A stretch of DNA of 64,000 nucleotides from contig OZ059900.1 in the NCBI GenBank assembly GCA_964057225.1, positions 9,186,501-9,250,500 on the forward strand, in the 5' to 3' direction. This document shows positions 24,394 to 35,453 of the stretch, piece after piece. The first letter of the stretch is position 1, and each line of letters opens with the position of its first letter. The notes under the pieces are model-generated. The model was not told the DNA's origin and did not search any database. It saw only the letters and a program-made list of their open reading frames with translations. The position numbers and the translations under genes were made by a program. Origin of the DNA: Auanema rhodensis. Lineage: Eukaryota; Nematoda; Chromadorea; Rhabditida; Rhabditidae.

Positions 24394-27083
24394 ATCTAAA
24401 AACAATACTGATTGATTGAAGTACAATCAAATGATTAGAATACGACGTCAATAAAATTACAAGAAAAAAACATGAAATGATTAAAAAACAAAACACGATT
24501 CCAATAAAACTATGGCAATCAATAACAAAGCGAAACGGCTTGGTACACATAAGCTAATGCTCGCAGAGCTGCTGCAGACGTATACCATCCGGGTCAACAG
24601 CACAGTCCACAATGTGATGGCCCAAGAGGTCAGAGGCATCGATCTACTATTAGTCTGACCCAGCCCCTATTCTGCGCGGGAAGGGACCATCAGAACAGTG
24701 CCGCAGCAGAAAAGAGAGATAGAACAGTCACAGATAGAGAGTGCAGAATAAAAGGAGATATACAGACTATGGGAGCAGTAGAACCGCAACCTCCCCTAAC
24801 CACCCTACACGCTCTTCTACTAAGCTAGAGTGGTACAATGAATACAGGGGGAACATGTGTAGGAAAAAAGACAAAAGAAAGTTACGCACACCGATAACAA
24901 TGGCCTATGAGTAATCTACTAAACGAACAGAAGACCGAAAAAAAAGCTCCGTCTCTCAAATCATACCACCATATGAAGTAAAAGAAAACGCAATCTATAA
25001 ATTTAACCAAAAGTATGGCAGAACCCTGATTGAAAACATGCAAATATGCAAAAGATATGACCTTATAATATAATAAAAATTGTACTTACGCTAGGAAAAA
25101 TCGAAGAGCAAAGATATAAAAATACTGTACAGTGCCTATAATACTAATGCCTATAATAGTTTCTTGAGCTAGTATTGATTGGCTAATCAATATATTTATC
25201 TTCAGAAAGCCAAAAAAAAATTTGCAATAACGCCAGTCGTCAATGAAATGTCTGATATATACTGCTCTCTCTGTTTTTGTAATTAATTATATTTAGGAAT
25301 TTTTAAAAAATTGCGACTAACTTTTTTCATTTAACTCTCCTCATGCAAAGAGATCAAAGAGAGAGGAAGAAAACAAACAACTACCTCTCACAACCACTTA
25401 ACGTAATTATAGTGATTAAGCGAAATTTAAAAAAATCAAAGATGGGCGGTACACAGTATTTGTGTCTTACAGTTAACGTGTTGATTGGTGATTGGTTCGG
25501 TTATTGTGTCAATCACTGTATTAAAATAGTAATTGGCGTCAAGAAGTGCGCGAAAAATTTTGTAATTGTAATTGGAGCATGCTTTTTGAAAAATTACAAA
25601 ACAAATTTTTTAATTCGTTTTAGAGCTCACTTATGCATAATTTTCTACAAAAATGAAAGATACAGTTAGCATACATTTGAAACAGCTTATAAATGACAAT
25701 TATACTGAGAGCAGCATCTAAAGGCAGCCAGCTTCTAATAAAGATCTACATCTAACACAAAAGTTGTTTATAACAAAATAGTGCAAACCTTATAATAACT
25801 TATACATAAAAATGAATTCTGACTAATGCATTATCTGCGCATGACTGATAAAAAGAAAACAGAAATAAAAAATTGAATAAATATAAAAAAAGGAAAGATT
25901 GCATATTTTCCAGTGAAATCACAATTCAACATAAGTATGCATAATCTTAAACTTTTTAGTTATCGAAACAAAAGATTATGTTGCATAGTTCATGCATAAG
26001 AAAGTTTTGGAAAATGAACAAAGTTTGAGTAAGCAAGAGTTTCAGGCTAGTGTATTATGGCTATCTTCATGAAAAGTAAACAAACTGAATGTTATTTTGA
26101 TAACAAGCTGTATTGTTATATATAAAATATATTTATGCGTAGAGTTTGCATTTCTCAATAGATTTTTACTATACTATGTATTTATATTGTAATGATATCT
26201 AAACGCAAGATAAAAATAAATCTTTAGCAGTGAAAAGAACGTGTGGCTGAAGAAATATCTTGAAAATTATTGGTACAGTGAAATGAATTTGTATTCGTAA
26301 AAGAAACTGTCTGAAATGATTGGCGCTGAGTGATACACAGATAGAGACAACGGAAAAGATGGCTAAAAGGATGGATGAAATTTTGTCAGATTTGTCAAGC
26401 AAACAATGATTTGACTTTAATCTTGAAAATTTCGTTAATTTTCTTCTAGATTTTATAAGAAACAGGCAGATAGTGCAATGTCAACAAAGATTCTAAAACA
26501 TGAGATATATATATATTCAATTAAATTTTTTTGAATATATTATATAACAATGGAAGAAAAGCATTTTTTAAAAAAACATATTATACTTAAAAATAGTTTT
26601 TAATACAAAAAATGAATAATAAGAAAATTACATTGTAATTCAGGCTGTGATTCACATTCAAAATATAATACATGAAGAAATGAAAAAAAAGCTTTTCATA
26701 TATAATAAAAGAAAAACGTAACTTGAGATATATTCTACAATCTGAAAATTGAGCAGATTTACCGAATGCAGTGGGACTAATTAGTTATAGTTTCATCTGA
26801 AATTCTTGATATACTTTTCTGTTTGACCTGATCGTCACCAATTGAAAGCAAGAGAGAACGAATTACGATTTCATGACAAATAGATAGGACAACTAAAAGC
26901 CTGAGTGAAGTAAGTGGTGGAATATCGTATATTTACAACTACAAGTTTTGAAATATTATATAAATCAGTAAGTGAAAAAATGAGCCATTTACTGAGTAAT
27001 AAAATCAAAAAGGTTATCTTTCATAGAAATAGAAACTTTATGAGAATACACCAAAGAACAGTCATTTATATTCTTTCAACAGT
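24394..27083. other. Intergenic DNA upstream of the innexin
   Basis: About 2.7 kb. A patch at about 24550-24840 is clearly richer in G and C than the rest and contains several near-palindromic words; it lies immediately upstream of the innexin start and may be its core promoter or an unrecognised 5' UTR. The remainder is AT-rich with no gene that I can support. Confidence 0.45.
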
Positions 27084-27126
27084 TTAGCGAAATAGCCGCT
27101 TAACTTCGCGGCGCGTGAAGAAGAAA
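27084..27126 (-). other. Possible orphan terminal exon next to the palindrome breakpoint
   Basis: On the minus strand an acceptor (CTTTATAG) is followed by a G/C-rich open stretch ending in TAA and encoding FFTRREVKRLFR. This looks like the cytoplasmic end of a membrane protein such as a seven-helix receptor. Upstream on that strand lies the palindrome edge at 27228 and then troponin T, so any parent exons are missing. It could equally be chance sequence. Confidence 0.2.
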
Positions 27127-27433
27127 CTATAAAGCATATCAGAGGATAAGCAAACGTATCAACCGTTTTTCATTCAATTTGCACGAAACAATTTTATTTA
27201 TTTTTGCACATAGCTTGTGGAAAAATTGAAAATTATCAGTTTAAGTTTTGCAATAATTGTAGTTGTATGCTAGAGCATGACTTTATTTGTAATTTCTTTG
27301 AGTTATCTATATGGTGTTGATTGATATGCTTCCAAATTGATTTAGTGACCCAACGATTTATTAGTCAATAAAAAGTTTTTTGAATATTCTGGTTGGATAT
27401 ATATGGTATGACAATAAAAAAGAAGTTGAAGAT

Positions 27434-29072
27434 TTAAGCTTCCACTGGTTCAGGCTCAGCTGGTTCAATCTGAACTTCTTCTCCTTCTTCGAACTCTTTA
27501 GCTGGAAGCTGGAGTGGTGATGGTTCCACAGGAGGTCGGGCAGCGTCTCCTTCAGCTTTAACCTGCTCAACGTACTTTGGTGGTTCAAGGTTCTTTCTGC
27601 AAAACAAGTGTTAATATTGATCGTGTGTATGTTAGCTATACCTTATCTGCTCAAGCTCCTCATTTTCCTTACGTCCCCACTCTGGGGGTGGACGAGCTGT
27701 ACCACGGGCCAAAGCAAACTGCTTAGGAGGAGCTGGATGGTCGAACAAGTATTTCTTGTCTCCGTATGATCTTCTGTCAATTTGACGATCAAACTTAGAG
27801 GCAACAGTGATCTTGGGTGGATGAACAGAGCTAGAAGCTTCCTCAGGATCAAGTCCCTTCTTGAGAGCCTTGTTACGAGCAGCTTGCTTCTGTCTCTCGC
27901 CAAGTTCTTTCAACTAAACAATAATAGTTTCATCATTGGGGTTTAAAAATTGCTTACGTCGTATTCTTGGCGCTCATGTCTCTTCTCAAGATCGTACTTC
28001 TCAGCCTCCAATCTGACAATTCGTTCATGGAGTAATTTTATTCTGTCCTTGAGGTCGTTGGGAAGAAGACCAGAAACATCGACTGGACGGCACACAGCAG
28101 CCAAGAAAGCTCTCTTCATCTCAGCTATTTGTTCAGAAGAAGGTCCAGCCTTACCAGACTTGGTTTTCTACAACAGATGAATATCTTAAATATAGTTCTA
28201 CACTTGACGGCTTACCTGTCCAAGGTTAGCAAACTCCTTGGCTTGGTCGTTCTTATTGACCACAAAGTTTCTTCCACCTTCAGCTCCAGAAGCAGCGGCA
28301 TTGAAAGAACCGGCCATAAGATTTTGGCGACGTTGGCGTTCTTCGTTTTTGCGAGCCTTTTCGGATTCAATACGAGCCTTACGGTCGTCTTCTTCCTTGC
28401 GTCTACGTTCTTCATCTTGACGACGACGTTCAGCAAACTCGCGTTCTTCTTGTTCTCTCTCGGCTCTAAGAAAGAGTCATGTGTTTATGTTTCTATATGA
28501 ATATCAAAAAATACCTTCTGCGCTCTTGCTTCTCTTTAAGCTCACGGAGTTCATCTTCAATTTTTTCCTTTTCCAACACACGACGTTGTTCGTAGTCAAG
28601 AAGCTTAGCGGCTTCTTCTTCCTCGTGACGTTTCTTTGCTGCCTGAAATTGAAATAAAAACTGAATAAAACAGTCACTATTAGAAACAAACCATCATGGC
28701 AATTTCAGCTTCAGTCATTTCAGCAGGCTTCTTCTCTTCCTGAACGGGAGGTGGACGAGTCTTCCTAAAAAAGAGAAAAATTAATGAATTATAGCACCAA
28801 TGCCTCACTTTTCAACTGGAGCAACTTCCTCTTCGGCCTCATGCTCGCGTTCTTCCTCCCTACAAAAATTGGCTGCGTAATAGATTATGAAATAAAATTC
28901 TCACTTTTCTTCTTCAACAGCTTCGGATTCTTCAACCTCTTCTTCCTCCTCCTCAATGATCTCCTCGTCGGAGCTATAATCATGAAAATTATGCATTAAA
29001 GTTAAAAAAAACAAAAACATAAAGAAAAATACTGAAATTTGAAACTCACTACACTTCTTCTTCGTCGGACAT
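27434..29072 (-). CDS. Troponin T, copy 1 (left arm)
   Basis: Troponin T anchors the troponin complex to tropomyosin on muscle thin filaments and transmits the calcium signal. The start at 29072 opens with MSDEEEVYSDEE and a long Glu-rich N-terminal region. Then come the proline-containing linker [18 protein letters not shown] and a highly charged tropomyosin-binding coiled coil ([19 protein letters not shown] onward). The conserved troponin-I/C-binding region follows, with [28 protein letters not shown] and [12 protein letters not shown]. The C-terminal extension is rich in Pro and Glu and ends EPVEA, as in invertebrate forms. About 390 residues with short introns, all in frame. It differs from copy 2 by one residue in the C-terminal region (Lys here, Arg there). 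Both copies look functional. Confidence 0.93.
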
Positions 29073-29495
29073 CTTAGCTCAAGTTCGGACCAAGTGAGAT
29101 TCGAAAAGCAGAGAATAAAGGCAATAGCGATGATTTTCGAGCTTGCCACCAACAGCTGGCAGGAAAAGTGTAATAGATGTAGGAGGCACTCTATGTCTGT
29201 TCTTTTTCATCTCTTCTAACAATGCCTTATCTCACTTAATGAAACAATCCGAGAGAGATACATGTGTGCTTGTATGCGGACATTTGGCCTCTGTTGTCTT
29301 CAAAATACCACAATCATTGTAATGATATTGAAGAAATATAATAGAATTGAAAGAGAATCAGACAACGTTTCTTCTAGTGTAGGAGTCTTTGCTTTATTTT
29401 TCATATTTCTCTAACCTCTTCTGAGCAGATCTATATAGTTTTATAGCAAACCCAATCAATCTATAGCGTTTAACTCCTTCCCCTACACTTTACAC

Positions 29496-30039
29496 TTGAT
29501 CTTCGACATATTGAATGTTTTTACTATATGCTATTTTCTCAATCTTCGAGAAGCTTCACAACCTTCAATATTATTGTGTTTGCCTGAAATTCGGACAATT
29601 GTCTGAGGTAGAACCCTTGTAGTTAAGAAGAAGTTGAACAATCTTAGTATTACTGTTTCATAAACAGAATAAGAACTCGCAAAATTATGGAATAGAGTTA
29701 TAACAATGAATGTTCTTAGTAAATTTAATAATTTCGAATCAAAATAAAGTAATAAATATTTTATTCGTTTTAAGAATGGATAAATCAGAAAAGTTTTATA
29801 AATATATATACCTATGAACATAGGTCCCAACATTTTTTCTTTTGGATTTTGAAAATTTAAAGGTCCGTTCAACACAGTAAGAATACAGGCCTCAAAAGCA
29901 AATTGTTTCACTCTCTATAGACAACAATAATTATACAAAAATTGTTTTAATTTATAATTTTTAATTTATTTTAATTTTTTTCTTGTTTTTTTGAAAGTAT
30001 CATCCCCTTCCTTCAGTTAATATACTCAAGATCTCATTG
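29496..30039. other. Unduplicated spacer of palindrome 1
   Basis: 544 bp between the arms, AT-rich. A 126-codon open frame on the minus strand (29531-29911) has no recognisable motif and an AT-driven composition, so I do not call it a gene. The spacer lies midway between the two divergent troponin T promoters; start codons are 1.39 kb apart. Confidence 0.8.
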
Positions 30040-30462
30040 GTGTAAAGTGTAGGGGAAAGAGTCAAACGCTATAGATTGATTGGGTTTGCTATAAAACTAT
30101 ATAGATCTGCTCAGAAGAGGTTAGAGAAATATGAAAAATAAAGCAAAGACTCCTACACTAGAAGAAACGTTGTCTGATTCTCTTTCAATTCTATTATATT
30201 TCTTCAATATCATTACAATGATTGTGGTATTTTGAAGACAACAGAGGCCAAATGTCCGCATACAAGCACACATGTATCTCTCTCGGATTGTTTCATTAAG
30301 TGAGATAAGGCATTGTTAGAAGAGATGAAAAAGAACAGACATAGAGTGCCTCCTACATCTATTACACTTTTCCTGCCAGCTGTTGGTGGCAAGCTCGAAA
30401 ATCATCGCTATTGCCTTTATTCTCTGCTTTTCGAATCTCACTTGGTCCGAACTTGAGCTAAG

Positions 30463-32101
30463 ATGTCCGACGAAGAAGAAGTGTAGTGAGTTTCAAATTT
30501 CAGTATTTTTCTTTATGTTTTTGTTTTTTTTAACTTTAATGCATAATTTTCATGATTATAGCTCCGACGAGGAGATCATTGAGGAGGAGGAAGAAGAGGT
30601 TGAAGAATCCGAAGCTGTTGAAGAAGAAAAGTGAGAATTTTATTTCATAATCTATTACGCAGCCAATTTTTGTAGGGAGGAAGAACGCGAGCATGAGGCC
30701 GAAGAGGAAGTTGCTCCAGTTGAAAAGTGAGGCATTGGTGCTATAATTCATTAATTTTTCTCTTTTTTAGGAAGACTCGTCCACCTCCCGTTCAGGAAGA
30801 GAAGAAGCCTGCTGAAATGACTGAAGCTGAAATTGCCATGATGGTTTGTTTCTAATAGTGACTGTTTTATTCAGTTTTTATTTCAATTTCAGGCAGCAAA
30901 GAAACGTCACGAGGAAGAAGAAGCCGCTAAGCTTCTTGACTACGAACAACGTCGTGTGTTGGAAAAGGAAAAAATTGAAGATGAACTCCGTGAGCTTAAA
31001 GAGAAGCAAGAGCGCAGAAGGTATTTTTTGATATTCATATAGAAACATAAACACATGACTCTTTCTTAGAGCCGAGAGAGAACAAGAAGAACGCGAGTTT
31101 GCTGAACGTCGTCGTCAAGATGAAGAACGTAGACGCAAGGAAGAAGACGACCGTAAGGCTCGTATTGAATCCGAAAAGGCTCGCAAAAACGAAGAACGCC
31201 AACGTCGCCAAAATCTTATGGCCGGTTCTTTCAATGCCGCTGCTTCTGGAGCTGAAGGTGGAAGAAACTTTGTGGTCAATAAGAACGACCAAGCCAAGGA
31301 GTTTGCTAACCTTGGACAGGTAAGCCGTCAAGTGTAGAACTATATTTAAGATATTCATCTGTTGTAGAAAACCAAGTCTGGTAAGGCTGGACCTTCTTCT
31401 GAACAAATCGCTGAGATGAAGAGAGCTTTCTTGGCTGCTGTGTGCCGTCCAGTCGATGTTTCTGGTCTTCTTCCCAACGACCTCAAGGACAGAATAAAAT
31501 TACTCCATGAACGAATTGTCAGATTGGAGGCTGAGAAGTACGATCTTGAGAAGAGACATGAGCGCCAAGAATACGACGTAAGCAATTTTTAAACCCCAAT
31601 GATGAAACTATTATTGTTTAGTTGAAAGAACTTGGCGAGAGACAGAAGCAAGCTGCTCGTAACAAGGCTCTCAAGAAGGGACTTGATCCTGAGGAAGCTT
31701 CTAGCTCTGTTCATCCACCCAAGATCACTGTTGCCTCTAAGTTTGATCGTCAAATTGACAGAAGATCATACGGAGACAAGAAATACTTGTTCGACCATCC
31801 AGCTCCTCCTAAGCAGTTTGCTTTGGCCCGTGGTACAGCTCGTCCACCCCCAGAGTGGGGACGTAAGGAAAATGAGGAGCTTGAGCAGATAAGGTATAGC
31901 TAACATACACACAATCAATATTAACACTTGTTTTGCAGAAAGAACCTTGAACCACCAAAGTACGTTGAGCAGGTTAGAGCTGAAGGAGACGCTGCCCGAC
32001 CTCCTGTGGAACCATCACCACTCCAGCTTCCAGCTAAAGAGTTCGAAGAAGGAGAAGAAGTTCAGATTGAACCAGCTGAGCCTGAACCAGTGGAAGCTTA
32101 A
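30463..32101 (+). CDS. Troponin T, copy 2 (right arm)
   Basis: Mirror image of copy 1 with the same exon structure, the same N-terminal acidic region, coiled coil and C-terminal extension. The only amino-acid difference I found is Arg for Lys in the last exon, from the substitution at 31977. Its 5' flank is identical to that of copy 1 for about 420 bp, up to the spacer, so both should be expressed alike unless the spacer acts on one side. About 200 bp after the stop the arm ends and a fragment of syg-1 begins on the same strand, so read-through transcripts could run into it. Confidence 0.93.
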
Positions 32102-32307
32102 ATCTTCAACTTCTTTTTTATTGTCATACCATATATATCCAACCAGAATATTCAAAAAACTTTTTATTGACTAATAAATCGTTGGGTCACTAAATCAATT
32201 TGGAAGCATATCAATCAACACCATATAGATAACTCAAAGAAATTACAAATAAAGTCATGCTCTAGCATACAACTACAATTATTGCAAAACTTAAACTGAT
32301 AATTTTC

Positions 32308-32310
32308 CAG
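32308..32310. other. Junction between palindromes 1 and 2, 3-bp filler
   Basis: Palindrome 1 sequence ends in ...ATAATTTTC at 32307, and palindrome 2 sequence begins TTTGCTTCGAG at 32311. The three bases CAG between them match neither parent (compare 27227 outward and 54738 outward). The result reads TTTTCCAG then TTTGCT, a near-perfect nematode 3' splice site. Confidence 0.85.
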
Positions 32311-32524
32311 TTTGCTTCGAGAGTTTCTACTCCAGCAGGTTTGCAACAAATGAAAAAAAGTTCAATTATCATGTTACCTTTTTTAAGAAATGTACGGTGT
32401 TCCGCACTTAGAAAAGCCTCCAGGATTAGAAACACTTTCAGAAATAGGCTCTGCTAAGTTTAGCATGGGCAATTATCTGATATCAGAACCTCGTCCTATT
32501 AGTCGGACGAGTACTCATGTGTAG
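32311..32524 (+). pseudogene. syg-1: 3' fragment of syg-1 (left-arm copy)
   Basis: This copies the end of the penultimate syg-1 exon (from TTTGCTTCGAGAG), the following intron and the complete last exon, ending in the codons for STHV and TAG at 32522-32524. The parent exon's acceptor and first codons are absent because the palindrome starts mid-exon. It has no promoter of its own. The junction bases provide a substitute splice acceptor in the original reading frame, so a spliced read-through from troponin T copy 2 is conceivable. Confidence 0.85.
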
Positions 32525-33465
32525 ATACTGGTTATGCTATTTTAATATTAATTTTAACCCGTTTCTCAGAATAACGTGTCATTGTGAAATTGTTTTTATT
32601 TTCAAATTGGGAATAACTAAAACATATGTTAAATATATACCATGTCAAATAGCTAAATTTTATTATATAACGAATTGAAATGTACTAAATTTTATGTCTA
32701 AAGTTATTGAATAAACAAAGAAAAAGAAGATAAATGTTTTCAAAAATTTAATGTATGTGAACAAAAAAAAACTTTTCCATGTACGGCACATTGCGTACTG
32801 TCCTAGCTTACACATTGCGTACTGTCTTAGCTTTTCAAGACATTAGTTTTGGACAGTGGCGATAAAGTTATCAATGAGGCTTGTTCGAGATGCGTTTATT
32901 GCTGGTTGAAAATTTTTCCCAATTACCCGGAATATTATTGCGGTGATTTTCAGTAGTAGGGAAGCGGTCATGAATGTGTAACTGCTCAAATGCATGATGG
33001 AAAACAGCTTGATTATATGAACCTAAAATGAAATATAATCATATCTAACACGCTCATTACGTTCGCCGTATATTATTCTGTTTGATCAAGTGAGTTTATA
33101 TCTTATGTTGAGAGTTACTGTAGCCATATTACAATTACTTTCTTACTGTGTGCTCTATTGCTAAATTTACATAATTTTCAAAATCACCTGAACATCTTAT
33201 ATTTTTCCAAATTAAAATTTATTGATTATTGTCTTCTATTTTATTAATTTAAATTCGATTTCTGGGTATATATTATTGATTTTTTCTTAATTTTCTCTTT
33301 AATTTCTTCAATTGTAGGTGATTGCATTCAGCTGACCTGTTTTTTTCTATAAGGAGATATTATAATAGGAGGTATTTATATTTTTCTACTTTTATCTTTC
33401 ATATTATGTTTCTAAAATCATGTCTAGTGTTTATTTTATAGACTGCTTTTATGTTTTTTTTCAGG
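32525..33465. other. Intergenic DNA, left arm (mirrored at about 53583-54523)
   Basis: AT-rich. It contains a local direct repeat of about 23 bp at about 32790-32835 (GCACATTGCGTACTGTC-like words repeated). It also has a stretch at about 33225-33310 resembling one at about 35715-35800. No gene seen. Confidence 0.5.
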
Positions 33466-34633
33466 ATGAGTCTTATGGACAGTTCAGATATGACAGAACA
33501 AGATGTGTGGACGGAACTTGACCAAATGAGATGTGAAAAAATAAGGCTTAAATGTAGATATGAGGAAATGGAAGAAACATTTGAAAAATTGATATATCGC
33601 AACTTTTGGTTGAAGCAGGATTTTGCATTCTACCTCAAAGAATTCACTCATACCATGGTTTGCAAACATACGGAGCGTGTGGAGCCACCCGTCTTAATCG
33701 GTGAACATGATGCAATGTATAAGCTTGACAATATATGTGAAGAAATTTTGAATTCAATGGATGCTATATATGAATGCTTGGATGTGAAAACTGCTGATCT
33801 GGATAGAGTTGGTAAAATGATAGATGTAGTTATCAACGATCAGAATGTAAATATCTTCACTTGCAACCAAGAACACGACATGTTATTGAGCAGATGTAGT
33901 GAAAAGGTTAGTGATGTTAATGAATGAACAAAAAAAGTTTGTGTTCCTAGAAATATCTCGAGGATCCTGAGAGTAACGTCACCAATAACGAAGTATTGAA
34001 TATTATTGAGCATGTTGTGAGAAATAGAAATATTCGCTCAATTAATTAGCTATGCTTTGATTATAGATTGTATTTTCTACTAAATCGATTACAAATGTTC
34101 CTCCTATGTATTTCAAGGATGTCAGTGTTTTTTTTCCTATATGTATTTTTCAACTTTCAATTAAGGCTGAAATAAACGAAAAGGTTATGCGAATCCATTT
34201 GGTTAAGGATCTCAGTGCATCTTCGTTCTATAAAATTAGGGATTATGTAACACAATCTTATAGTAGAATTCTCTTTATTTGTTTGTTTCAGTTGAATGCA
34301 AACGTTTTTACTCATCCTCCGAATATTACAAACATGCTAAAGCCATATATACGTACAAGGAATATACACTACACTCCAGATCAACTGAAATACATAAGAA
34401 AAGTGGTAAGTGGTTTCTATTTATTATATCGAAAACATGAATATTTAGTTGAGAAAAGAAAATGTCGTAATCTCACCACGACCTAGGGTAACAGAACCGC
34501 GTAAGAGTGGAAATCAATCCTGTGTAAATTTTAATTTCAGTGAATGTTCAAAGTTTTTTGTTTTTTTCAGGTTTTTGTGCCAATCCCTGATTTAGAAGCA
34601 GGAATTGCAGCAGTAGAAATACGTTTTGACTGA
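33466..34633 (+). CDS. Unrecognised multi-exon gene, left-arm copy
   Basis: The exons join in frame. Exon 1 runs from 33466 (TTTTTTTCAG just before the ATG) to about 33906. Exons near 33952-34015, 34066-34121, 34168-34247 and 34294-34405 follow, with a last exon at 34571-34633. The protein is about 280 residues. Exon 1 encodes a charged helical, coiled-coil-like segment (TELDQMRCEKIRLKCRYEEM) followed by mixed helical sequence with several cysteines. The last exons are rich in hydrophobic and basic residues and end AAVEIRFD. I recognise no family, signal peptide or membrane span. It has an identical mirror copy in the right arm. Confidence 0.55.
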
Positions 34634-34902
34634 ATGTGAAATTGTACAAAAAGTGATGATATGTAGCAATATGATTATTAATTCTTGGGGCACTACTTTC
34701 TGTTTGTTGCTTTGTTGTTGTAAGTAGTGTGATTTTGTTTTGTTTTGTTGATTTGTTCGGAAAGTTTAACAGATTGTACAACTGACAGGCTTATATCCTG
34801 GATGTTGTTTGTTTTTTGAATTCTATAAGTTTTATAAATAGTTTATTCATATTAACACTTGCTTTCTAAGATTAAAAATAGTTAGAATAAATTGTATTCT
34901 AT
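34634..34902. other. 3' flank of the unknown gene, left arm
   Basis: T-rich 3' flank between the stop of the unknown gene and the solo LTR. No further feature seen. Confidence 0.4.
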
Positions 34903-35196
34903 CGTCACTTCGGCGAAGGTATTTCGTGTTATGGATTTCTGCTGAGGATCAATAGAATAGATAGTCAGTGGATGAATGTTTTATTAACAGTTTAACAATT
35001 CAACAAAATATAGATCGTATAGTCCGTTTAGGTTCGGTTGAGTATATTGTGTTTGCGATCCTAAAGATGAAGATGTAGGAAGGCGGGCCGAAAAGTACAA
35101 TCTGAAATAGACAAAGTAAAGGAAAACGATAAAAAACAAAAACTTAAAGGAGACAAAACATATGAAAAACATAAGAAATAATCGCTAACCGCGACA
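34903..35196 (-). mobile_element. Solo LTR of a BEL/Pao element, left-arm copy
   Basis: The minus strand reads TGTCGCGGTTAGCGATTA at its start and ends ...TTCGCCGAAGTGACG. It is a 294-bp relative of the LTRs of the full element at 42818-51722 but clearly diverged. Flanking TCTAT on both sides (ATAGA in LTR orientation) is an intact 5-bp target duplication. The terminal CA has mutated to CG. It has the same position in both arms, so it predates the inverted duplication. Confidence 0.9.
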
Positions 35197-35330
35197 TCTA
35201 TCAAAAATTCAAAAAGAATGTTGAATCGTTGACCAACATTTCATATTCATCGAATTATGCATGAAATACGCGATTTTCGAACATTGAACAAGGCATTTAT
35301 AATATAGTCGGCAATACAAGAAGATTTGTC

Positions 35331-35448
35331 GCTTACGACCATACCACGTTGAAAGTACGCCATCCCGTCCGATCTGGCAAGTCAAGCAACGTTGGGCCCG
35401 GTTAGTACTTGGATCGGAGACGGCTTGGGAATCCCGGGTGCCGTAAGC
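35331..35448 (+). rRNA. 5S ribosomal RNA, left-arm copy
   Basis: 118 nt matching nematode 5S rRNA, with perfect 7-bp terminal pairing (GCTTACG with CGTAAGC). The internal control region motifs are intact (for example GATCTGGCAAG and ACTTGGATCGGAGACGGC), followed by TTTTT at 35449-35453 as Pol III terminator. Compared with the C. elegans sequence as I remember it there are a few changes, but stems are kept. Single gene per arm, no SL RNA beside it. Confidence 0.95.
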
Positions 35449-35453
35449 TTTTT

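Larger units (their letters stand above)
27228..32307. repeat. Palindrome 1: 2.27-kb inverted repeat around a 544-bp spacer
   Basis: Left arm 27228-29495 and right arm 30040-32307 are reverse complements; paired coordinates sum to 59535 throughout, so there are no net indels. Substitutions I found are two within about 26 bp of the spacer (around 29472-29478), one in a troponin T intron (27622 versus 31913) and one in an exon (27558 versus 31977). The outer edge is abrupt on both sides. Each arm carries a whole troponin T gene with its upstream region, so the two copies are divergent. Confidence 0.97.

Noticed and set aside
29531..29911. 126-codon open frame in the spacer of palindrome 1
   Set aside because: Composition follows AT bias, it has no motif, and its edges cross the arm boundary by chance. 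Not called a gene.
32920..32940. CCCAATTACCCGG, considered as a spliced-leader RNA gene beside the 5S rRNA
   Set aside because: Only a few bases resemble the SL exon, no donor or Sm site follows, and it is 2.4 kb from the 5S gene.
35331..35448. CRISPR-like or bacterial interpretation of the repeated arms
   Set aside because: Introns, 5S rRNA type and gene content are nematode; there are no regularly spaced short repeats.
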